Assembly (NCBI GenBank): GCA_015852425.1
Contig: JAAAIG010000374.1
Location: forward strand, 1 to 34,977
From: Gryganskiella cystojenkinii
Lineage: Eukaryota; Mortierellomycota; Mortierellomycetes; Mortierellales; Mortierellaceae
DNA: 34,977 nucleotides
Direction of reading: 5' to 3'
The notes beneath the pieces were generated by a model that worked only from the letters and a program-made list of their open reading frames with translations, did not search any database and was not told the origin of the DNA. A program made the translations under genes and the position numbers. This document shows positions 1 through 9,853 of this stretch, piece after piece (the first letter of the stretch is position 1; the number at the start of each line of letters is the position of its first letter).

Positions 1-103
1 AAAAAAAAAAAAAAAAAGAGTGGAAAGCCAACGTTTGAAGGCGGGGTAAACAGAAAAAAAGAGGCAAGGACAAAGAGCGTGAGCATGGGGAAAGGAAAAG
101 TAG

Positions 104-112
104 TTATCAGAT
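104..112 (-). promoter_or_regulatory. ATCWGATAA iron-GATA-type site 1
   Basis: The plus strand reads TTATCAGAT, the exact reverse complement of ATCTGATAA. This 9-mer is the established target of fungal iron-sensing GATA repressors (Urbs1, SreA, Fep1 family). It is the most distal of five exact copies and lies about 2.3 kb upstream of the mitoferrin start codon. At this distance it could instead serve a gene left of the window. Confidence 0.5.
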
Positions 113-548
113 CCTCTTTTTCTGTGACGGGATCGAAGCCTCATTTGGAAAGAGGCGTTCAATAAAAAGCTCTTTTTACTTTACACCTTTTTTTTTTATG
201 TTGGCTTGCTTTCAAAATGGATAAACTCAGCAAAAAAAAAAAAGTGAAAGGTAAACTGTTTGATCGACATACTGGGGCGACCGAGAAAAAGGAAGAGGCA
301 AGATTCGCCTCCCACGGTCGCTTTTTCGTTCAGTCACGGTCGAGAGGTTAAGGGAGAGAAGGAGGGTCTCCAGAGTCTTTTTGACGTTTTATTCCTTCAG
401 GTTTTAGAACGCCTTGTACGAGTCCCACATGCATAAAAACTTCATATCAGATTTCAGATTTTGAACCCAAAAAGCTCTCTTGCGAATCGAAAACGAAAGA
501 GACCTTGGAGTGGAAAAGGATGTGTCACGGAAGAATAAGGGATGAGAA

Positions 549-596
549 ATCTGATAACTTTACTCTGTTCTGTGACTGTTGAATTGAATCTGATAA
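549..596 (+). promoter_or_regulatory. Paired ATCWGATAA iron-GATA-type sites 2 and 3
   Basis: Two exact ATCTGATAA copies lie at 549-557 and 588-596, in the same orientation and 39 bp apart. This is close to four helical turns. Paired GATA motifs are typical of promoters bound by two-fingered iron-sensing GATA factors. A near match, ATATCAGAT, sits about 100 bp upstream at 444-452. Confidence 0.6.
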
Positions 597-758
597 CAAA
601 AAAAAAAAAAAACGGAAGGACAAAAGGAGGGGGACAAAGAAAACAATAAAAAAGAAGGCACAGAGCGCAGTTTGGGCACATGGGAGAAGAAAGAAAAAAC
701 GAGGCAGAGTCGGAAGATGAAAACAGAACAAGACAACAACGATGAAGACAAAAAAAAA

Positions 759-767
759 ATCTGATAA
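759..767 (+). promoter_or_regulatory. ATCWGATAA iron-GATA-type site 4
   Basis: Exact ATCTGATAA just upstream of the pyrimidine-rich tract that begins near 785. If transcription starts in that tract, this site and the pair at 549-596 would be in the proximal promoter. One-mismatch copies follow at 1054-1062 (CTATCAGAT) and 1390-1398 (TTATCTGAG). Confidence 0.55.
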
Positions 768-2183
768 AAGGAGAGAGGCGGCACAGTGGTGTTTATCTTT
801 TCTATTTCATCTCTTTTTTCGTTACTCTCATCCTGCCCTTTTTCTTCCCTTTCAAAAACTGTCCCAGAAGTAAAACCGCACAACCTTTTCGCTTTCCCCT
901 TCACAACATCGCCTTGAACGGATCTTGAACCTCTTCACCTTCGATAAATCGCAGTCGCACTCCCTGCTCAACAAACATCGTCTGCCCTGAAAAGCAAACA
1001 AACACAAAGACACACATACATACGCACGCACGCACGCATACGACCACCTTGCGCTATCAGATCCTTTTGCACTCGGACACGGAAGATTCTTCGCCGATCA
1101 CACAAAAAATTTCAAAAGGTAGCTATACTTGTCGCATTTCTGCGCATCGCAAAAAACACACCTCCTATCATATCTCGTCATCATCCGTCCTTTGAGAGAA
1201 TTGCTCAAGTCTTCCTTCTTTCGTGCCAAGGAGGATCCAAGAAAGGATATTTTCGTTGGGTCTTCAAATTTGTTTGTTCTCGCTTTCCCCCCTCCATTGA
1301 CTTTTTTAAGTGAGACCGGGAGGTATCGCCCATTGTTTATTTTTTTTTCTGCGATGAGAGCCCGCATTGCCCGGCACAAGGCACGTTTTTTATCTGAGTC
1401 CAGCCGGGTGTGACAGGATCAAGAGAAAGTTCAAAATCGAAGGACATCCCTTCCCAGCCGGTGGAGGGAGACGAGGAAAGAGAATCGTGGGTTGTGGGGA
1501 GAAAAAAGGAGGCTATCGGAAAGATACGAAGTTACGGAACAAAATGTAATAAGGAAGGTGTTCATGAGATCAGAGGAGGAATACCCGGGGATGAGGATTG
1601 TGTATGGAGCTACCTCTCATTGGTGGTTTTTTTGTGGAACTCTCCATAGTGGGTCCTTGTTGTCCACGGGGACCAATTTTTGCGGGTGGGTAAAAGTGAC
1701 TTCTCTTTCAAATATTTTGATTATCCATTCCTGGTTTCAGAGAAAATTACATGTTTCCCACTCACCACGGTTCTGCGCAGCTGAATTTGAAAAGAAAAAA
1801 GTTCTTCAAGGCGATCGACAGAGAAACCCAGGCTTGGGTCGCTCGCTCGTCCAACTGGGAACCTTCGTTCTTGAGAGGATAGAGTTACAAGGAACAGAAG
1901 GAGGGTTCAATTGACCATGGTTCTCTCCATCAGCGTTGGAGTTGTTCAAGGGTAAAAAAAGGAACAGGCTCACCCATGTGAAGTTTGAAAAAAGAGTAAT
2001 TTTTTAACAGTCAGAAAACTCAAGGTGGTGCTCTTCGAGTGAACTCTCTTTCCTTCGATCGCCCTCCTTTTTTGGAGTCCATCTGCAAAGCAATTTGTGC
2101 GTGTCAACTCAATCCTCTCCTCTGTGTCCCCGTCACTGTCTGTTCCCCGACTGGCTGGACTAGACGGGAGTAATTTTTTTTCG

Positions 2184-2192
2184 TTATCTGAT
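2184..2192 (-). promoter_or_regulatory. ATCWGATAA iron-GATA-type site 5
   Basis: The plus strand reads TTATCTGAT, the exact reverse complement of ATCAGATAA. It lies 236 bp upstream of the mitoferrin ATG, just before the CT-rich tract at about 2235-2322. It is the copy closest to the gene and the strongest single reason to tie the cluster to mitoferrin. Confidence 0.6.
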
Positions 2193-2427
2193 TGCTTAAA
2201 AACCAAAACAATACAAAAGGAACTGAACCCCCAACTCCTTCTTCTCTTTCTTTTCTTTTTTCCCTTCCTTCCTATCACTGCTCCCTCCTACTCTGCCCGT
2301 CCGGTCTTTTTTCTTTCTTTTTAGATACCCCACTGTCCCCACTATTGTTTTAATACTACTTTCACCGCTATTGCGCTTCAAGACTCTCGCACCCTTTCGT
2401 ACATAACATATACATATCATCCAGAGA

Positions 2428-4246
2428 ATGGCCCAAGCTAGTAATAACGCCGTTGAGGAATACGAATACGAGGCCTTGCCCGAGAACGCCTCCCTGGCCG
2501 CAAGTTTGCTCGCCGGTGCCTTTGCCGGTGTTGCTGAGCATGCCGTCATGTACCCTGTCGACTCTATCAAGGTATGTCTCCTGCCCTGAGAGTATTTTTT
2601 CTTTCGCAAGTTACATCAAGCCAGGGATGGACAGAAATCAGGACGAGATCGAGCTATTGTCAGGAGTGGATCAATCAGGAGAGATGAATCGGTCGAAATC
2701 ACAGGATCTGGAATCAGGGACAGCAACAGATGTCGGCTATGTCATTCATCAGCTCGAACCTCGATCTCCCAACAGGGACGCAATCGATGCACCGCTTGCT
2801 CTTTTGCAGCATAACAGCCTTTTGCATCGCTGATAACCCTACCTTTTTTCTAACCCTCGTTTTCTTCTTTTTTCGCTATTTAGACCAGAATGCAGATTCT
2901 TCAGCCTACCCCACAAGCTGCTTACAGCGGTGTCATCAATGCTGCCTCTAGGATCACAACAACAGAGGGTGCCCGTACACTTTGGAGAGGTGTGAACTCG
3001 GTTATCATGGGTGCCGGTCCCGCTCATGCCCTTTACTTTGCCACATATGAACATGCCAAGCAGGCTTTTGGCGGAAACGGATCTGGACATCATCCTCTTG
3101 CTGCTGGTAAGTCTCCTTCTCCCCCTTTTTTTTTGTCTATTTTCCTCCGCGCCACATCCCTTCACGCAGACATACGTCCAACAAACACACCATCCGATGG
3201 GTATCGACAAGAGAGAAAAGGGTGAAGAAAAAAGAAGGAAAGGGGAAGAGAGTCAGGAAGCATCCAGAAGACTATCGAGCAAAGTGAACCAATGGCCTTT
3301 GTGCAGATCTGATTCTCGCTCATATTCTGCACATGTTGGATCCTTTTCAGTGAAAATAACGAGTGGAGGTTGAGGTTCAAGGAAGCAGATAAGAGCTTTT
3401 CTTGTGTTGTACTCAAGTTGGTCATACAGAGAACAGGCGCAGACTCTGGCCCGTTGCGCTTGTTTGTTGTTGCATGACGGGAAGTAATAAGCAAAGTAGG
3501 AAAAGAAAAGTGGGCCACGGCGGTGTGGGAAGGGCTCAAAGTGAACAAACAAAGATTTTTATCCACCGCAAACAAGAAGAAAATAACGTCAGTTAGAGTT
3601 TGAACTGTCTTTTGGCTCTCATTACTCACCCGCGCACTATCATCCGTTCCGATTTGATAATTTCTCTTGATTAGCTGCTGCTGGCGCTTGTGCAACGACC
3701 GCGCACGATGCGCTGATGAATCCATTTGACGTGATCAAGCAGAGGATGCAGGTTCACGGGTCCGTCTACAGAGGTATCGTCGAATGCGCCACCAAGGTTT
3801 ATAGAGCCGAGGGTCTCCGCGCCTTCTACGTCTCCTACCCTACCACGCTCACCATGACCATCCCATTCCAATCGATCCAATTCTCGACATATGAATACCT
3901 TCGCAAGGTTTTGAACCCTTCGGGCAACTATGATCCCATGACGCACATCATGGCTGGTGGAGTCGCTGGTGGTGTCGCTGCTGCTGCTACCACTCCCCTG
4001 GACGTCGCCAAGACTCTGCTTCAGACCCGTGGTGAATCCAAGGATGTCAGGATAAGAAACTGCAATGGACTCGTCGAGGCTTGGAGATTGATCTATCAGC
4101 GACAGGGTGTTGCTGGGTTCGCCAAGGGTCTTCAGCCCCGTGTCCTCAGTCATATGCCCTCGACTGCCATCTGCTGGAGTGTGTACGAGTACGGCAAGTG
4201 GTTCTTGACCCGTGAGAACATGGATAAGCAGCCCATTATGACCTAA
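2428..4246 (+). CDS. MRS4: Mitoferrin, mitochondrial iron carrier (Mrs3/Mrs4 family)
   Basis: Inner-membrane carrier that brings ferrous iron into the mitochondrial matrix for haem and Fe-S cluster synthesis. Exons: 2428-2571, 2884-3106, 3675-4246; introns are 312 and 568 nt with GTATGT and GTAAGT donors. The joined product is 312 aa, the usual carrier length. The three carrier signatures are visible: PVDSIK at 43-48, PFDVIK at 139-144 and PLDVAK at 230-235. GAGPAHA at 91-97, followed by LYFATYE, is the mitoferrin hallmark in helix 2 that separates this family from other carriers. MNPFDVIKQRMQ in repeat 2 also fits. ATG 2428 is preceded by a CT-rich leader. The upstream GATA-motif cluster suggests iron-dependent transcription (inference). 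The 568-nt second intron is long for this window. The family call is firm; assignment to MRS3 rather than MRS4 is not possible from sequence alone. Confidence 0.95.
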
Positions 4247-4427
4247 GGTCAATCCCCACTCCATCTGCATATCCTTTCCTTTTCTTTCTTTTTCTCCCCC
4301 CCTTTTTTTTGTTCATCTCCAACCTTGTCTTTTTAATTGTTCCTTTCCTCTCTTTTGAAAAAAAAAATGTTTTTTTATATCAACCTCCACTCCCACACAT
4401 TACCTTGTACAGTATACTCCAAAAAAC

Positions 4428-4433
4428 AATAAA
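4428..4433 (+). terminator. Poly(A) signal of the mitoferrin gene
   Basis: AATAAA lies 182 nt past the mitoferrin stop codon, after a T-rich 3' UTR. It is the only canonical hexamer close to that stop. The stretch to the next start codon (4713) shows no other gene. Confidence 0.45.
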
Positions 4434-4712
4434 ATAACAACCAACCGCAAGCCCCTCCAGATCTTCTTCATACGTGCACTTTCTTGCGTTCTTCGGGTCC
4501 TTGGACCTCTCTCGAATACCTTAGTGTCACATACGCATGCTTCTCGGATCCATGACAAAGATCTTGACCGTTGTTGAATACTCTGAGGGCTTGGATAGAA
4601 TCAAGGGTCATGGAAAAAAAAAGTCGGCAAAAATCAGCCCCCTACATTTCGAAGATCAAACCTTTGATCCTATCCATCAGCCAATGATGAAGCAAAAAAC
4701 GATTTCGCTTCG

Positions 4713-5535
4713 ATGACCGAAGAAAAAAGTGGGTGCTTTACATTTGGTGGCAACAGCAAAGCCCGCCAACTTTGGCAGTCTGTGAATGAAGGTACTTTGC
4801 CCAAAAGCTCTATTCATTCATTCTTTCTTCAACGACAACCCTCCGTCAGCACAACACTCATTGCGGCCCTTCTTGCAGCAATGTTGACGACAAACGATTC
4901 TCCCAAGGAACACAACCCAGTCCACTCGGGGCAGGCTGAGGATGCCCAGCCAACAGAGACCAAGGTAAGTTTAGCAAAGAGGTACTCACTCACACCAAAA
5001 AAAAAGACTTTCTCTGTCCGACAGACTTGATACAAGTATATTGAATGTTGAGCTGTACCTACGATCTGCACTGGCTCTATCCAACCCTTCTATTTTCTCT
5101 CTCTCTTTTTTCTTCTTCAATAAATAGCCCACACTGTCGACTACACTGTCGTCCGCTGTCACGTCCGTCAGAACTCTTCAACAGAGAAGCCAAAACAAGG
5201 AGAAGAGGCGACTTCAGCAGCAGGAACAGGAGCAACGTCAGGCCGATCTGATCCGTCGAGTCAAGCAAAAGTACATCAAGAAGGTCCTTCGCCTCCACGA
5301 TGTCACCGTCCGACAGCTCAAGCACGAGAACAAGATGATTGAAGAATCTCTCCGAGCTCGTCATCAAGCTCTCGAAACCGACATTGGCACCCAGGATCAG
5401 ACCCTTGCGGACATGTTGCAGGGCTTGAAGACCTTTGACTCTTCTAATGACCCTGAGGAGTCGGAGGGGTTGGAAGCCGATTCGATGGACATGGACCTCA
5501 AAGATCCCTCGTCCGCAGCTGGAGCCGGTCTCTAG
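4713..5535 (+). CDS. Unrecognised coiled-coil protein
   Basis: Two exons, 4713-4964 and 5128-5535, joined by a 163-nt intron (donor GTAAGT, acceptor AATAG), give 219 aa. ATG 4713 is the first in-frame start after a stop at 4665-4667, but an internal start at 4881 cannot be excluded. I do not recognise the family. The N-terminus contains a short hydrophobic stretch (about residues 50-59, LIAALLAAML). From about residue 100 the chain is rich in Gln, Arg, Lys and Glu with heptad-like spacing (for example KYIKKVLRLHDVTVRQL), which predicts a long coiled coil. The C-terminal 45 residues are acidic and probably disordered. The gene converges on the uL2 gene, with 272 bp between stop codons. The splice keeps one long frame with even codon use, so it is probably real. 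Confidence 0.6.
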
Positions 5536-5740
5536 ACCTTCACTCCTGCATCAACAAACCATCACCTGGATTCTGGACTTGTATCATTTGATCATCATGC
5601 GCGCAGGCGCGTATCTGCTGTCATAGCTTATCTCTTTTCTTTGCAAAAAGAGCAAAAAGACACTCAGCCGAATAACACGCTCAAGCGAATAAACACTCCT
5701 CCATAGCAACTTTGCCTGCGTGTTTTTTATAATCAGACAT

Positions 5741-5746
5741 TTTATT
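5741..5746 (-). terminator. Poly(A) signal of the uL2 gene
   Basis: TTTATT on the plus strand is AATAAA on the minus strand, 62 nt beyond the uL2 stop codon. Spacing and strand fit a polyadenylation signal. Confidence 0.5.
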
Positions 5747-5807
5747 CTGTTCGCAAATGCTAAAGGGTAAGAGAGAGGGATCAAAGAAGTGTACGAGTAC
5801 ACAAGAT

Positions 5808-7097
5808 TTACTCCTTGAGCTTCTTGGAACCACGGAGCAAACCGGTACGGCGAGCAGCAATGAGACCAGCCTTCTGACCGGGAACGGCATCGCGAGCGAT
5901 GGTGGAAGCGTGACCAATGTGCTGGTGGTTTCCTCCTCCGTGGGGATGGTCGACGGGGTTCATAGCAACACCACGAGTCTTGGGCCAAGAGTTGCGCTTG
6001 ACGCGGTACTTGTGGTAAGCACGACCGGCCTTCAAGAGGGGCTTGTCAATACGACCACCTCCAGCAACGATACCAACGGTGGCACGAGCGGTCGAGAAGA
6101 CGACCTTCTTGGCACCGGAAGGCAATTTGATGCGGGTCTTGCCATCATCGGTGTTGTGGCCAATGACGGTGGCGTAACCTCCGGAGGTACGGGCAAGAGC
6201 ACCACGATCACCGACGGTCTCCTCAACGTTGCAGACAACGGTACCCTCGGGCATGGAGCCCAAAGGAAGAACGTTTCCGATGTTCAAGGCAGCCTTCTTA
6301 CCGCAGTAAATGAACTGACCGGTGTAGGTACCCTCGGTGGCGATGAAAGTCTCAGTGCGCATCTTGTATCTGTGAATGAGGAAATGACAGCAGGAAATAA
6401 TGGCATTAGTCGGTATTCATTGCGTAGTTGAGTCGTGAGTTTGGTTCCTGGTGAGAACGACGTTTGTGAGATCGCCGTTGAATTGCACAGCAAAAAGTTC
6501 GATGCTGATCGCTGTTCTGCTTGAGTGAAAAAATAGCAAGGATACCACTGTCGATGGTTCAGCGATGATTCGTGGTTGAGTCGCTGAGTACTGTCGACAG
6601 ACTGAAGGAGGCGCCAACGACAACGGTCCTGCATACTCGAACCGTCAAATCCTAGAACGGGATATCAGCTTCTCTAGCTGACAAGTACTGCTTCCGATCT
6701 GCTTTTGGTGGTCCCAGTGAGAATGTTCTCTGACGGAGTGTGATTCGCCGTTGTCTGCCTCAAGACTTTACTTCCTTGAATGCCGATCATGTTATCTTCG
6801 TCGAGAGATCGACGGGGGGTTGACGGTGCAGGTGTGTCCTGACTCCTGCTATGCGATCGTCCACGTCTCCTTTTTCTCGAATATTGCCCTTTACCTGTAG
6901 GGATCACGGAACTGGACCTTGGCGAGGGGGGCGCCACGACCGGGATCGTGGATAACCTCCTTGACGATTCCACGAATGTAACCGGTACGCTCGGCGAAAT
7001 CGAGCGAACGGAGCTTGGCAGCACCCTTGCGCAGACGAGTGTGCGACTTGAAGATTCCTCCGGGACCCTTACGCTGAGCACGAATGACACGACCCAT
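5808..7097 (-). CDS. RPL2: 60S ribosomal protein uL2 (L2/L8)
   Basis: Universal large-subunit protein that contacts the peptidyl-transferase centre and bridges to the small subunit. Exon 1 is 7097-6895, exon 2 is 6369-5808, and the 525-nt intron has a GTAAAG donor and a CACAG acceptor. The junction restores the conserved DPYRYKMRTE segment. The product is 254 aa, matching the yeast protein. The signature [20 protein letters not shown] near the C-terminus is the conserved loop containing the histidine modified in some eukaryotes. The start [11 protein letters not shown] is the standard N-terminus. The coding sequence is strongly biased, which creates long antisense open frames. On the minus strand a good 3' splice site (ATCTGAACAG, with CTAAC upstream) ends 4 nt before the ATG, so a 5'-UTR intron is likely. 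Confidence 0.97.
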
Positions 7098-8165
7098 TTT
7101 TCTGTTCAGATTGGATGCAAAGAGATAAAGAGTTAGTCCATTGGACTTTTTTTTGTTCTTTGGGTCCAGAACTTAATCAGCCTTTCCCCCTCTTGCGAGT
7201 GATGATGGTGGGTCCTAATGATCCTGATCTCATTCACGTTGTGCTCGATCGTCTTCGAAAGTAAAAGATGTTGGTAATCTCTCTTCCTTCTTCTGTTCCA
7301 TCTGATCTCTGTGCTTTGACCTGCCATCGTGGAAAAAGTAGACCTTGGCTTTGGTGGCCAAGTGTCTCCAATGCCCGGTAAGATCGCCAACAGGTATCGT
7401 CGAATGTGTCGATGCAGGTGATTTGATAGCCGTCTGATTTGGAAAAGACTCTTCGAGAGACCATGCTGACCCTGAGCGATCATGCGTGGTGCCATCCATC
7501 ATAGAATCTCCATCATGGTTCCCGTCTAGATGAATAGGGGGTTTTTTCTGGTATCTGGTCCTGGTCCTTGACAGTAATCAATGCAGGGGTGTCCCGTATT
7601 GGTATTTGACGAGAAATAGGTTGGATGGATAGTTGGCATGGGTTGATTCGACGATGGATGAACTGATATCCATATGACTCCAATCCACCTCCAATAGGTC
7701 GCGGACTCACAAATATCGTGAAGAAAAGAAGGACTCTCAAACACTTGGCTCGTTGCTGCTCATATCCTGTGCGAAGCTGTGGCTTGAAAGTCAAAATTAT
7801 ATTCAGCACGTGACTACTTTCCTTTGCCTTCAAGCTCTCGATCGTTTCTCGAACCACTCCACACGGACAACGGGGTTTCTATCAAGAAATATGTCAAATG
7901 ACCTCAACGCTCAAAGGACGTCCATTTCGTGGCATTCATGGTTGTTTGAAATCTTATGTTGGTTTGTATCATTTCGACCAAATATATTGTTCGTTTTGCG
8001 GTGTCTATCCTACAATGCAACGCTCAAGTGCCCAGTCGGTCCCAGTTGTAAAAAGGGTCGTCGTTGGCAACGCGAGCTTGGTAACTTTTTTTTTTCGCCT
8101 TCCTCATCCTCCCTCTCCTTCGCCAATTAGAAACCAGGTAACTAGTACTAGAATTTCTTGTTTTT
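7098..8165. other. Region between uL2 start and eIF3f stop
   Basis: No coding sequence recognised. On the minus strand it should hold the uL2 promoter and probably a 5'-UTR intron of roughly 600 nt. A candidate donor, ATATTT|GTGAGT, lies near 7709, preceded by a pyrimidine tract resembling the TOP-like starts of ribosomal protein mRNAs. The intron would end at 7102. A CACGTG hexamer occurs at 7807-7812. The open frames at 7133-7857 have no family signature. Confidence 0.45.
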
Positions 8166-9668
8166 TTACATCAACTTCTCGAGTCTCTTGGCAACAGCCA
8201 ATTGAGTTCTCGTCATGTTGGCCAAGTAGATAACCATCAACAAATCCTGGAGATGAGAGTTGAACATCTTCTCAAACTCGGCAGCATCGACCTTGGGCAC
8301 GACTGAGACGGTGTCCATCAAGTAGCGACCGACCGTGTTGTTGGCGGGAACAGTTCCTGCGAGAACGTTATCGACATATTCCGAGACACGCTCCAACATC
8401 TTTTGGACCTCGACGATAGAACGCTCCAAGTTGTCCATGTCCGAAAGCAATGATGTCGATCCGTTCTCGGAGTTCTTGGTGCTGGCGAGGAGCTCGACTG
8501 TGTTTGTCAAATTGATCCAGATATATGGTTAGACATAGGAAAGACAAAAAAAAAAGAGGCACAGGAGACATTGTTAGTAAAGGCGATCTAATGGTCCATC
8601 ATAGCAGAGCAGATCCAGTGCATAGATAGCTCCAGACTTACGGCCAGCTCTCTCAGCCTTGAAGTACTTGACGTCGCAGGGGATGGGGATGAACATGCAG
8701 TTATCAGCCTTGGATGTGATACCGACAGGGGCAGAGATGTAAGTCTTGACGCCCAAACGCTCGTTAGTCAAGGCAGTGTCCATGGTCAAGTGAACGGCAG
8801 GGAAGGAAGAGACCTCCTTCTGGTAAAAGTCGTGGATCAAAGCCGAGTAAGAGTTGAGATCGGCTCCAGTGGCGTACCTGTTTTTGAGATAGTTATATAA
8901 GGATCAAAGAGCAATTGTTAACCGCTTAATGTTTGAACCATGCTGGTTTTTTTTTCTGCCCTTGGTCGAAAAGACACCAAGTAAAGCCATTGCAGTTTTG
9001 CGAGATACTAGCTCGCCAGAGAGTTCTTAGTCCGCGCCACTATGCTTACCATCCGACAATGACCTCCTTGGGGTTGACCTGCTTGTGGAGATCAAACATG
9101 GTGCGGTGGTATTCCATATCAACCTCGACCTATTTGATTATGATAGTAACAAAAAAAAGAGTGCGACATCGAGAGGTTAACGGCCGATACATCATGATGG
9201 GGTCCTGCAAGTACGCATACAGTCTCCGAGGCGCAGATCGGGTCAACAAGAGCTATCCCTGACTTTGAGTCAAAAAAAAGGCCCGGTGCTGATATCCTGA
9301 TATCGTAGGTCGAGGTAACAAAGTGCCTGATGTTCTACATCGAGATGCAGGCACAAATTGAAATAGGTCAAAGAGATGAGTGCTGTAGGCATTACCTGGT
9401 CTTGGGACTCGAGATGGGGAACAGGGTAGCATCCCTTGATCTCGACCTCGGAACCATCCTCGCTACGGACACCCAAGAGGGTACCGATGACTCTGTCCTG
9501 ACCAGCATTTCGACGCAAGTAGTGATCGAGAACGCTGAAGAACACCAGGGGGTTGACGCTGGTGGAGAAGGCTCTGGGCTGGGCAATGTGAGAGATGGGG
9601 GCAGTGGCGCTGGCAACGGTGAGCACAGCTGGGAGGGCCAGATGCAAGGTCGAGGAGTTGTCCATCAT
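8166..9668 (-). CDS. EIF3F: Eukaryotic translation initiation factor 3 subunit f
   Basis: MPN-domain subunit of eIF3, the scaffold that recruits the 43S complex to mRNA. Exons on the minus strand: 9668-9396, 9129-9050, 8877-8642 and 8497-8166; introns are 266, 172 and 144 nt, all GT..AG. The joined protein is 306 aa, close to other eIF3f proteins. The N-terminal part carries the MPN core ([15 protein letters not shown], then the segment ending [15 protein letters not shown]). The motif GWYATG replaces the GxxHSH-type metal motif of active JAMM proteases, so the fold is non-catalytic, as is normal for eIF3f. The C-terminal exon holds the helical segment [15 protein letters not shown] and the conserved [14 protein letters not shown]. 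The first ATG is doubled (MM). Identity is firm; exon edges are supported by frame and homology. Confidence 0.94.
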
Positions 9669-9845
9669 GATTGGAGGTGATGCTGTGTGAATGCAAAGAG
9701 CGAATGAACAAAATTGAAAGTTCCTTCTCTCTTAATGAGGCCTGGCACTGAATGGCTGCTTTGATGATCAACACACCTGAAAGAGGGCCAAAAAAAATCA
9801 AAAAAAGAACACATTACAGGACATGCGATTCTTTGATTGATTCGG

Positions 9846-9853
9846 TGACGTCA
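9846..9853. promoter_or_regulatory. CRE/ATF-type palindrome upstream of eIF3f
   Basis: TGACGTCA, the perfect 8-bp binding site of CREB/ATF-type bZIP factors, lies 178 bp upstream of the eIF3f start codon on the minus strand. Its position suits a core promoter element. Function is inferred from the motif only. Confidence 0.4.

Larger units (their letters stand above)
1..2427. other. Gene-free upstream region of the mitoferrin gene
   Basis: No convincing coding exon is seen on either strand. The open frames here are low-complexity (poly-F, S, K) or match no family I know. The region opens with an A run (1-17) and holds several A and T tracts. A pyrimidine-rich stretch (about 785-1000) leads into a short ACAC/ACGC microsatellite (about 1005-1040), which looks like a fungal transcript leader. 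A second strongly CT-rich stretch (about 2235-2322) ends in TTTCTTTCTTTTTAG at 2324, a good 3' splice site. The mitoferrin mRNA may therefore have a 5'-UTR intron whose donor I could not fix. Five exact ATCWGATAA motifs lie here and are listed separately. Confidence 0.6.

Noticed and set aside
1492..1914. 140-codon plus-strand ORF upstream of mitoferrin
   Set aside because: No family signature, no splice-supported extension, and it falls in a probable promoter or UTR region.
3671..4270. 199-codon minus-strand ORF
   Set aside because: Antisense shadow of mitoferrin exon 3, with no domain of its own.
5757..6431. 224-codon plus-strand ORF
   Set aside because: It lies antisense to the uL2 coding exon. 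Its Gly/Thr/Ser-rich composition is the mirror of that gene's codon bias.
6600..6660. GGTTCGAG on the minus strand inside the uL2 intron as a possible tRNA T-arm
   Set aside because: The flanking bases do not pair into a T-stem, and no acceptor stem or anticodon arm could be built.
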